The translations under genes were made by a program, and so were the position numbers. The notes beneath the pieces are model-generated. The model was not told the DNA's origin, did not search any database, and was given only the letters and a program-made list of their open reading frames with translations. From positions 1 through 5,582 of the forward strand of contig JBAZTO010000091.1 of NCBI GenBank assembly GCA_041661865.1: a stretch of DNA of 5,582 nucleotides, in the 5' to 3' direction. Shown here piece by piece: positions 1 through 5,049 of this stretch (within the stretch, counting starts at the first letter, position 1; every line of letters begins with the position of its first letter). The DNA is from JBAZTO01 sp041661865 (GTDB lineage: Bacteria > Planctomycetota > Phycisphaerae > SM23-33).

Positions 1-58
1 AGCGACTAGCAAGTCTTGGCTAACTAAATACTCTCGCCGGGAAACTAGCGGGGGAGTC

Positions 59-73
59 AGCACCTAGCGTAAT
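59..73 (+). repeat. Copy 1 of a short gene-end repeat, AGCACCTAGC(G)TAAT
   Basis: AGCACCTAGCGTAAT here matches AGCACCTAGCTAAT at 2462-2475 except for one inserted G. This copy lies in the leader before the scaffold gene, followed by the small hairpin at 81-94. With only two short copies the resemblance could be chance, but both precede a hairpin and then a ribosome binding site. Confidence 0.35.
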
Positions 74-80
74 GCCGGGT

Positions 81-98
81 GTGGGCTTCCCCGCTTTT
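81..98 (+). terminator. Possible weak intrinsic terminator or leader hairpin before the scaffold gene
   Basis: GTGGG (81-85), loop CTTC, CCCGC (90-94) form a 5-bp GC-rich stem (one U.G pair), followed by TTTT at 95-98 and a further T-rich stretch. The stem is short, so termination would be partial at best. It lies 46 bases before the scaffold start and could instead be an mRNA processing or attenuation hairpin between phage genes. No convincing promoter is visible in 1-143. Confidence 0.3.
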
Positions 99-143
99 CA
101 ATTTACGCCACGGCGGCGGAATAAGCCGGATGAAAGGAGCGAC

Positions 144-746
144 ATGGCAGAACAACCCACACCGCCAGTAGAGGGCGGGCAGCAACCAGTACCGCCGCCT
201 GATAAATCGTTCAGCCAGACGGACGTTGACCGCGTGGTTAAAGAGCGTCTGGAACGGGAGCGGCAGAAGTACGCCGACTATGACCAGCTCAAGACGGCGG
301 CACAGCGGCTGAAGGAACTTGAGGACGGGCAGAAGTCGGAGGCTCAGAAGCTGGCCGACCGCATGGCCGAAATCGAAAAGGCGCTCGGTCTCAAGGACCA
401 GACTATTGAAAAGCTACAGGGCGAACTGACGGGCAGCAAACGCGCCAACCTGGCGGGCAGCGTGGCCAACCGGCTAGGCGCCTTCGACCCGCAGGACGCC
501 AACATTCTCGCCGCCATCTCGGCAATTGACCCGGCGGGGGCAAACGCGGAAACCGAGATTGAAGCGGCGCTCAAAGGCCTGCAAGAACGGAAACCCTACC
601 TGTTTCGCCAAGCAGGGGCTACCCAGAAGCCAGGGGTGGAGGCTTTCAATCCGGGCAGTGGTGGCGGGGCTGCCGAGTCAGATGCACAGCGCGTAGCGCG
701 CTTGCAGCGCCTGGCGGGCGCTAAAGGATTTGGCCCGCTTGGCTAA
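144..746 (+). CDS. Phage capsid assembly scaffolding protein (DUF4355 / gp20-like)
   Basis: A 200-residue protein that probably acts as the internal scaffold on which the capsid protein assembles into the procapsid, and is then lost or degraded. Residues 1-22 are a proline-rich, probably disordered tail. Residues 23-100 are highly charged and predicted to be a long helix or coiled coil; they open with FSQTDVDRVVKERLERER and continue KYADYDQLK, a pattern I recognise from phage DUF4355/minor structural GP20 scaffold proteins. A small alanine-rich region (about 104-155) and a Gly/Ser linker (about 170-178) follow, then a basic C-terminal helix (181-193), the usual position for capsid binding. 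I chose ATG 144 because AAAGGAG (133-139) precedes it by 4 bases; an in-frame ATG at 72 has no ribosome binding site and its extra residues look non-coding. The stop lies 10 bases before the capsid start, the classic scaffold-capsid order. The family call rests on pattern recognition and gene order. Confidence 0.8.
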   Translation: MAEQPTPPVEGGQQPVPPPDKSFSQTDVDRVVKERLERERQKYADYDQLKTAAQRLKELEDGQKSEAQKLADRMAEIEKALGLKDQTIEKLQGELTGSKRANLAGSVANRLGAFDPQDANILAAISAIDPAGANAETEIEAALKGLQERKPYLFRQAGATQKPGVEAFNPGSGGGAAESDAQRVARLQRLAGAKGFGPLG

Positions 747-756
747 GGGGTAAGAA

Positions 757-1291
757 ATGGCAGCCGGAACTGCATCATGGAGTGACATCTCCAGTGTAGC
801 CAACGACATCCAGGCAGATTCCATGGCCGTAGCGCGTATGGCTAATCTGCTCATTCCAACCGTGACGAACCTAAACGCCACGGGCATGAACCTGCGCAAG
901 GTCCAGCAATGGGCCGCTGTTTCGTTCACCGAGCACACCGAGGAAACCGACGAAGCCAGCACGGCTTTCACGAAAGCGGCCTTGGCCACGCTCACGCCGG
1001 CCAACTACCATTGTCGGGTTGACCTGACTGACGAGCGCATCGCCTCCGACTGGGACAACGTGCGCGCGGCGGCGGCTCTCGAACTGGGCGGGGCGGCAGC
1101 CAAGCACGTTGACAACGCTATTGCCGACCTGTTCGGCACGGCGGTCGGCTGGGCGGGCACTATCGGTCCGGCCAACCCCGGCACGGCGGACGCGGGCACG
1201 ATCACCTGGCGGGCGATCACCAAGGCGTATGCCTTGCTGATGAACCAGAACATCCCTGCCGGGGCGCCGGTGTACTGCGCTCTCCATCCGT
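757..1291 (+). CDS. Phage major capsid protein, exon 1 (residues 1-178 and first base of codon 179)
   Basis: The N-terminal 60% of the probable major capsid protein, the main shell subunit. ATG 757 follows AGGGG (748-752) by a short spacer and sits just behind the scaffold gene. Visible segments include a helical N-terminus (SVANDIQADSMAVARMANLL), the charged stretch TEHTEETDEAST and a conserved-looking end APVYCALHP. This resembles HK97-fold capsid proteins of phages with DUF4355 scaffolds, though I recognise it mainly by context and composition. Without splicing, the frame runs only five codons into the intron (L-T-V-A-A) and stops at TAA 1306-1308, giving a 183-residue fragment. Spliced to exon 2 at 2122, the gene gives 295 residues, and codon 179 becomes T|AT (Tyr). 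The spliced length is normal for a small capsid protein. Confidence 0.8.
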
Positions 1292-1303
1292 TAACTGTAG
1301 CGG
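1288..1303 (+). other. Intron P1 helix with internal guide sequence (and P10 partner)
   Basis: CCGTTA (1288-1293) pairs with TAGCGG (1298-1303) around loop ACTG. Within it, exon bases CCGU (1288-1291) pair with guide GCGG (1300-1303), putting the diagnostic U.G wobble exactly at the proposed 5' splice site. The loop bases ACTG (1294-1297) are complementary to CAGT (2124-2127) in the 3' exon, forming P10. One ten-base guide therefore aligns both exons, with a two-base gap. This double match is what fixed the splice sites, and it agrees independently with the protein frame. Confidence 0.75.
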
Positions 1304-1306
1304 CGT

Positions 1307-1435
1307 AAGGGAGTAATTCCTTATGGAAAACCCTGAATATCGGTGGAAGCCTGAAACGGTCACGCCGAGGCACAGCCCGCAAGGGAAGGCCGTAACGAGC
1401 ACCAAGGGGCACCCCTCTGGGGTGGTGGCGTGCTC
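1307..1435 (+). other. Proposed group I catalytic core, P2 to P7/P8
   Basis: Hand-folded helices: P2 AAGGGA/TTCCTT (1307-1312/1317-1322) with GUAA tetraloop; P3 CCCT/AGGG (1331-1334/1405-1408); P4 TCGGTG/CGCCGA (1340-1345/1363-1368); P5 GCC/GGT (1349-1351/1358-1360) flanked by A-containing joiners; P6 GGC/GCC (1369-1371/1389-1391) carrying CCC-GCAA-GGG (1376-1385), a GNRA-capped arm; P7 GAGCAC/GTGCTC (1397-1402/1430-1435); P8 CACCCC/GGGGTG (1410-1415/1419-1424). The order and nesting match a group I core, including the P3/P7 pseudoknot. P3 is short, and J8/7 (GTGGC) is less A-rich than usual, so the P3/P7 assignment is the least certain part. A covariance model would settle it. Confidence 0.5.
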
Positions 1436-1490
1436 TGAACTGCAGGGAAATGAACCTGCAGAGGCGGCAGAAATGACCGCCCGCCGTACT

Positions 1491-2039
1491 TTACGAGTTA
1501 GGAACAGTGGGGGGATATTCACGAACCTTTCGCATCGCGGCCATCAGTTCAAGGCAACGCGCACGATGTTCCGGCAGCCAATAGTGGCCGGCCTTCGGGC
1601 GCAGCCTCAAGAACTCTTCCAGAATGGCGACCTCGCGCAACTTGGTGTGAGGAAAGCAGCCGCCCTTGAGCAGGTCAAGCACTCGCTGGATGCCTTCGGA
1701 GTTCATAACGTACCAGGAAATGGTGGGCTTGTTCTCGTAGACCTTGCCATTGCCACCAGAAGTGAAAACCCTGGCGTTGTGAGCGGTGATGTTGCCACCC
1801 AGACGGGCCTTGACCGCATCCAGAATGGCGCGACTGTCGTCTCGCTGAATAAGACGGGCGCGGGGCCGGAGCTCATCGTAAATGTGAGCAACCGGCGTCG
1901 CGGGGCGACCCTTGCGGCCCTTCCACAGCTGCGTGTGGCGAATAAGGCCAATCTCAAGGCTGCCCTCGCCCAGAAAGAAGCCGCGAAACTCAGCCGCCCA
2001 CAGCGGCTCAATCGGCAGGCCGTGAATGTCCGTAACCAT
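1491..2039 (-). CDS. LAGLIDADG homing endonuclease, antisense within the intron
   Basis: A 182-residue protein that would cut intron-lacking capsid alleles near the insertion site, so that repair copies the intron in. It has one LAGLIDADG-type motif, FRGFFLGEG at residues 18-26, in the context WAAEFRGFFLGEGSLEI, which matches the common LAGFxDGEGS form. The acidic residue that would bind metal is E25; position six of the motif is Leu instead of Asp. A single motif and this length suggest a homodimeric enzyme like I-CreI. Downstream are ITAHNARVF, KPTISWYVMNSEGIQRVLDLL and KLREVAILEEFLRLRP, resembling the later helices of this family. The ATG is preceded by AAGGGGG (complement of 2045-2051) five bases upstream, and a promoter lies at 2069-2097. 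The gene runs opposite to capsid transcription and ends (TAA) just past the intron core. It appears intact; activity is unproven. Confidence 0.8.
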   Translation of the reverse strand: MVTDIHGLPIEPLWAAEFRGFFLGEGSLEIGLIRHTQLWKGRKGRPATPVAHIYDELRPRARLIQRDDSRAILDAVKARLGGNITAHNARVFTSGGNGKVYENKPTISWYVMNSEGIQRVLDLLKGGCFPHTKLREVAILEEFLRLRPKAGHYWLPEHRARCLELMAAMRKVREYPPTVPNS

Positions 2040-2044
2040 AACAA

Positions 2045-2051
2045 CCCCCTT
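2045..2051 (-). promoter_or_regulatory. Ribosome binding site for the intron endonuclease
   Basis: AAGGGGG on the minus strand, five bases before the ATG whose first base is at 2039. It decides the start codon and supports real translation of the antisense gene. Confidence 0.6.
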
Positions 2052-2068
2052 CTAACTCAGCCTTGCAT

Positions 2069-2097
2069 ATCATACCACAATGTAGGGTGTAAGGCAA
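2069..2097 (-). promoter_or_regulatory. Sigma70-type promoter for the intron endonuclease gene
   Basis: On the minus strand, TTGCCT (complement of 2092-2097) and TATGAT (complement of 2069-2074) are separated by exactly 17 bases, close to the TTGACA-17-TATAAT consensus, in an AT-richer stretch than the surroundings. Transcription would begin near 2062, leaving a leader of about 22 bases that holds the AAGGGGG ribosome binding site. It lets the endonuclease be expressed independently of phage late transcription. Confidence 0.6.
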
Positions 2098-2121
2098 GTG
2101 CGGTTTATAAGCAACAGGTTG

Positions 2122-2474
2122 ATCAGTGGGAGGTTCTGCTTGCCGCCAACAGCATCGCCGCGGCAACCGTGGCCGTGGCCCCGGGTTTCCAGGATCGCAT
2201 GAGCAATGGCGGCGGGTTCTTCCAGATCCCGCAGTTCATCGGCATCACCTTCGTGGTGACGAACAGCATCGACATCGCTAGCACGGCAGCCTACGGCCTG
2301 ATGTACACGCCGCAGGCCATCGCGCTGGACACGCGCAAGGCGTTCTCAATCGAGCCGGAGCGCGACGCCAGCAAGCAGGCGTGGGAGTTGAACGCCTCGA
2401 TGTGGTACGCGACGGGCGGCTGGGACGCCTCGCGGGGCATCCTGCTGCGCCATCACTGCCTAGCACCTAGCTAA
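2122..2474 (+). CDS. Phage major capsid protein, exon 2 (end of codon 179 to residue 295)
   Basis: The C-terminal part of the capsid protein. The first two bases (AT) complete a tyrosine codon begun by T1291; the frame then reads QWEVLLAANSIAAA and continues to TAA 2472-2474. This part contains FFQIPQFIGITFVVTNSID and AAYGLMYTPQAIALDTRKAF followed by a sequence on acidic/basic residues and WDASRGILL. The pattern of a beta strand leading into 'tn.id', then 'ygLmytp.Ai', then 'ie.erdas' is typical of the end of phage capsid proteins, where the shell P-domain and A-domain finish. An open frame also runs upstream from ATG 1323 through the intron into this exon, but its first 266 codons are antisense of the endonuclease gene and intron RNA, so I do not treat 1323 as the start. 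Confidence 0.75.
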
Positions 2475-2475
2475 T
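2462..2475 (+). repeat. Copy 2 of the short gene-end repeat, spanning the capsid stop
   Basis: AGCACCTAGCTAAT covers the last capsid codons and the TAA stop. It sits in a cluster of three CTAG tetramers (2460, 2467, 2477), a tetranucleotide that is often rare in bacterial and phage DNA. The other copy at 59-73 is in a similar cluster (CTAG at 6, 45 and 64). Confidence 0.35.
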
Positions 2476-2484
2476 CCTAGTCCC

Positions 2485-2533
2485 GGTCTGGAGTACGGGC
2501 GGGGTTCTCTCCTCCCCGTACCGGCTCCAGACC
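2485..2533 (+). other. Strong intergenic stem-loop after the capsid gene
   Basis: GGTCTGGAG (2485-2493) pairs perfectly with CTCCAGACC (2525-2533), and inside it TACGGG (2494-2499) pairs with CCCGTA (2515-2520), with CCGG (2521-2524) bulged on the 3' side and a 15-base loop. This 15-bp stem starts 10 bases after the capsid stop and ends 27 bases before the glycosyltransferase start. It has no downstream U tract, so it is not a canonical intrinsic terminator. It may protect the 3' end of the abundant capsid mRNA, reduce read-through into the accessory cassette, or act as a processing site. Confidence 0.6.
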
Positions 2534-2560
2534 ATACACCGAAAGGAGAGAGGAGACAGA

Positions 2561-3769
2561 GTGAAGGTTCTCTGGCATTCGACAGTCCCCTGGGGTGGCA
2601 GCTCATACTCGGTACTGACCGCTCGCACCGTCCCCGACATCGCCAGGGACGGGCACCAGGTGTTTGTCAGCACATGGTATGGCCTTCAAGGGGCGCCGCA
2701 AACGTGGACGATCAACAAGCGCGAAGACCGTACGCAGCGGGCGGCTATCGTGCCGATCCTACCGGCGATCAATCCCGCGTCCTACGGGATGGACACGTTG
2801 CTCCCGAACTACAAAGCGATACAGGCTGAGGCGCTAATCACCTGTATGGATGCCTGGGTAATGCCGGCCGCCATAACCGGTCAGACGCGCTTCTGCCCCT
2901 GGTTGCCGGTGGACCACGACCCGCCGCCGAAAGGCGTGCTCGACGCCCTGGCCCCCGCGGTCTACCCGATGTGCTTTTCACGGTGGGGCACGGAGCTACT
3001 CAAGGCGAACGGCGTAGACGCCCATTATGTGCCCTGCTCGGCCGATACCGCCGTGTTCCGCCCTGGCGACCAGGCCAAGGCGCGGGAGGCCGACTGGTGG
3101 CCCAAAGAGAAACTGACGCGGGACTCGTACCTGGTGACAATGGTTGCCGCCAACAAAGACCACGGCGACCGCAAAGGATTTTGCGAGGCGATTCAGGGCT
3201 TCGCCAGGTTCGCCGCAAAGCACGACGATGCCAGGCTGTACATCCATTCTCATTGGAAAGGAGCGCTCGATCTGGAGCACCTCTGTCAGCAGGCGGGGAT
3301 TCGTGACCGGGTGATTGGCCCCGACAGCCTTGCCTATCTGAACGGGGTGTATAACGACGAGTTTATGGTCAACGTCTACCAGGCCAGCGACGTGCTGCTG
3401 AACACGGCCAAAAGCGAGGGGTTTGGCCTGCCGATTCTGGAGGCACAGATGTGCGGGCGGCCGGTGGCGGCCACGGACTTCAGCACCACCGACGAACTGC
3501 TATTCGCCGGCTATCGGATCGCGGGCCAGCGGGACTGGTCGCTGGGCGCTGACTCCTGGCGCCTGCGCGTTTACGTCGATAGCGTGGTTGATAGCTTGGA
3601 AGCGGCCTACGCCGACAGGGGCAACGAGTTGCTTAGGCGCAAGGCGCGACAGGGGGGCATCGACTACGACACGTTTGAGATACACAAAAAGTACTGGCGT
3701 CCGACGTTGCGTGACATCGAAGCCATCGCCTGTGGCGTGGGCGGGGAACTGAAGTTGGTCACGTTCTGA
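2561..3769 (+). CDS. GT4-family glycosyltransferase (GT-B fold)
   Basis: A 402-residue cytosolic enzyme predicted to move a sugar from a nucleotide-sugar donor to an unknown acceptor. The N-terminus MKVLWHSTVPWGGSSYS followed by a helix (VLTARTVPDIARDGHQVFV) is a GT-B acceptor-domain start with the small-residue loop usual there. The C-terminal donor domain holds the GT4 signature E-x7-E, EGFGLPILE at residues 286-294, followed by AQMCGRPVAATDFSTTDEL, which fits donor binding. No signal peptide or membrane segment is seen. The start is GTG 2561, with AGGAG (2551-2555) five bases upstream; length is normal for the family. The stop TGA shares its A with the next ATG, so the following gene is translationally coupled. 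Standing alone behind a capsid gene suggests an accessory role, such as decorating a virion protein or altering host surface glycans; the substrate cannot be read from the sequence. Confidence 0.85.
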   Translation: MKVLWHSTVPWGGSSYSVLTARTVPDIARDGHQVFVSTWYGLQGAPQTWTINKREDRTQRAAIVPILPAINPASYGMDTLLPNYKAIQAEALITCMDAWVMPAAITGQTRFCPWLPVDHDPPPKGVLDALAPAVYPMCFSRWGTELLKANGVDAHYVPCSADTAVFRPGDQAKAREADWWPKEKLTRDSYLVTMVAANKDHGDRKGFCEAIQGFARFAAKHDDARLYIHSHWKGALDLEHLCQQAGIRDRVIGPDSLAYLNGVYNDEFMVNVYQASDVLLNTAKSEGFGLPILEAQMCGRPVAATDFSTTDELLFAGYRIAGQRDWSLGADSWRLRVYVDSVVDSLEAAYADRGNELLRRKARQGGIDYDTFEIHKKYWRPTLRDIEAIACGVGGELKLVTF

Positions 3770-5049
3770 TGAAGATTCAATTCCTGAACCCCTCCATCTA
3801 CTGGTACAGCGGTTTCCAGTACAAGATGTTGCCGCCCCTGTCCTTGCCCATCCTGTCTAGCGTTTTTCGTCAGGCGGGCCACGAGGCAGAGGTTGCCGAC
3901 CTGGAGGCGCTGGGGATTAGGCCGGAGGCGCTGACCGTAGCCTGGCGCAACCAGCGCGACCGCTGGCCCGACGCGGTGGGCATAACCGGTCTCACGATTA
4001 CGCAACGGGGGATGCAGGCGACGATTAAGGCGCTGCGGGACGCCGGCTACGATCGGCCCATCATCGCGGGGGGCGTGCAGTTGAGCCTCAACCCGCAGGA
4101 CGGCCTAGACTGGGGCGCCGACCTGGTGGTCACGGGCGAGTGCGAAGGCAACGTCGTCGAACTGGTGGCATCGGGCGCGCGGGGCATCCACCAGGGCCGA
4201 CCAATGCCGATTGAGGATTTACCCCTGCCCGACTGGGACCACCACAACCCGAGGGTGACGACCTATGAGGCAAACCTGGAGTTCCTGCGCCCCTCGCCCA
4301 GTATCGCCATGTGGACGCGAGGCTGCCCATTTTCCTGTATCTACTGCGGCAATACGATCTTTGGCGGGCAAAAGACACGCTACCGCCCGCCGGCCAACAT
4401 CATTGCCGAGATGACCGACCTTGCCCAGCGGGGGGCGAAACACTGTTTTGTGTATGACGACGAAATGGTTGGCACTGCCGTGCCGGACGGCTGGATGGGC
4501 GCGATCGCGGACGGTATCGAGCACCTTGGCATCCGCTGGATTACGCAGGGGCGGTGCAGTCGCAAACACGTTACCCGGCAACTGCTGGAGGACATGAAGC
4601 GGGCGGGGTGCTTTTACGTTCTCTGGGGCGTGGAATCGTTTAGCCAAAAGGTACTGAACCACATGCGCAAGGGGATCACGCCGGAGGACGTGGACTACGT
4701 GCTGCGATTAAGCAAAGAGGTCGGCATCAAGGCGGGTGTGTTCACCATGATCGGCAACTACGGCGAGACGGAGGAGGATATCGCCATCACCGCCGACGCC
4801 CTCCAGCGCCTGCACCGCGAGGGGCTTTACCACTACCGCCAGACCACGATCTGCACGGCAATGCCGGGCACGCGGTTGGCCGAGATGGCCCAGGCGGAAG
4901 GCTGGTACGAGGTGGCCCCCGACGAGGGGACGCAGATGTTGCAGGTAAAGCGGGGCCCTCTCTGGGTAAGCGGGCCGCGTTTGACCTACTGGTTGCACGA
5001 GATCGAGCGGCGGGCGCCCAGGGGCGACTATCCGGGGGTCGCGCAGTGA
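3769..5049 (+). CDS. B12-binding-domain radical SAM enzyme
   Basis: A 426-residue protein with the layout of cobalamin-binding radical SAM enzymes, many of which methylate unactivated carbons or do other radical chemistry. Residues 1-150 resemble the Rossmann-like B12-binding domain: LPPLSLPILSSVFRQAGHEAEVADLE, then DAVGITGLTIT, PIIAGGVQLSLNP and ADLVVTGECEG. There is no DxHxxG histidine motif (D44-x-E46 instead), common in this class. The radical SAM core has the iron-sulfur motif CPFSCIYC with C186, C190 and C193. Further family motifs are FVYDDEMVG, WGVESFSQKVLNHMRKG (E289), FTMIGNYGETEEDI (from residue 325) and AMPGTRLAEMA (from 365). It starts by TGATG coupling to the glycosyltransferase and has little ribosome binding site of its own. 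The substrate is unknown; a sugar, a virion peptide or a base are all possible. Other radical chemistry, with the N-terminal domain serving only as a structural unit, is an alternative. Confidence 0.85.
   Translation: MKIQFLNPSIYWYSGFQYKMLPPLSLPILSSVFRQAGHEAEVADLEALGIRPEALTVAWRNQRDRWPDAVGITGLTITQRGMQATIKALRDAGYDRPIIAGGVQLSLNPQDGLDWGADLVVTGECEGNVVELVASGARGIHQGRPMPIEDLPLPDWDHHNPRVTTYEANLEFLRPSPSIAMWTRGCPFSCIYCGNTIFGGQKTRYRPPANIIAEMTDLAQRGAKHCFVYDDEMVGTAVPDGWMGAIADGIEHLGIRWITQGRCSRKHVTRQLLEDMKRAGCFYVLWGVESFSQKVLNHMRKGITPEDVDYVLRLSKEVGIKAGVFTMIGNYGETEEDIAITADALQRLHREGLYHYRQTTICTAMPGTRLAEMAQAEGWYEVAPDEGTQMLQVKRGPLWVSGPRLTYWLHEIERRAPRGDYPGVAQ

Larger units (their letters stand above)
1292..2121 (+). 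ncRNA. Group I self-splicing intron interrupting the capsid gene
   Basis: An 830-nt insertion splits the capsid frame. Splicing by the group I rules (exon ending in U, intron ending in G) at 1291/1292 and 2121/2122 restores the frame exactly. Seen in the sequence: P1 with U.G at the splice site, P10 with the 3' exon, P2 capped by a GUAA tetraloop, and a plausible P3-P8 core packed into 1331-1435 (itemised separately). After the core come CTGCAGG/CCTGCAG (1440-1446/1455-1461) and GGCGG/CCGCC (1463-1467/1477-1481) hairpins, likely P9 elements. A homing endonuclease gene fills the 3' peripheral region on the other strand, then about 80 nt lead to the terminal G. It is not an intein, because the frame stops inside it, and I see no group II domain V. 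Exact subgroup is not assigned. The splice sites are inferred and not experimentally shown. Confidence 0.8.

Noticed and set aside
2..67. Open frame from the window edge to TAG at 65-67, a possible end of an upstream gene
   Set aside because: Only 21 codons, no recognisable sequence; composition gives no support for coding.
72..143. Upstream in-frame ATG for the scaffold protein (24 extra residues)
   Set aside because: No ribosome binding site before 72, while AAAGGAG precedes ATG 144; the extension overlaps a terminator-like hairpin.
678..1522. Several minus-strand open frames opposite the capsid and scaffold genes
   Set aside because: No ribosome binding sites or recognisable motifs; typical antisense frames of GC-rich coding DNA.
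1323..2121. Sense-strand frame through the intron as an independent gene
   Set aside because: It is codon-aligned antisense of the LAGLIDADG gene and intron RNA; no recognisable protein pattern before exon 2.
1292..2121. Intein or group II intron as explanation of the capsid interruption
   Set aside because: The capsid frame stops five codons in, which excludes an intein; no GTGYG-type 5' end or domain V hairpin is seen, while P1/P10 pairings fit group I.
1292..2121. Insertion sequence or transposon in the capsid gene
   Set aside because: No terminal inverted repeats, target duplication or transposase; the flanks rejoin precisely in frame.
2971..3752. Alternative plus-strand and minus-strand frames inside the glycosyltransferase gene
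   Set aside because: Arginine- and proline-rich translations without motifs, overlapping a clear enzyme frame.
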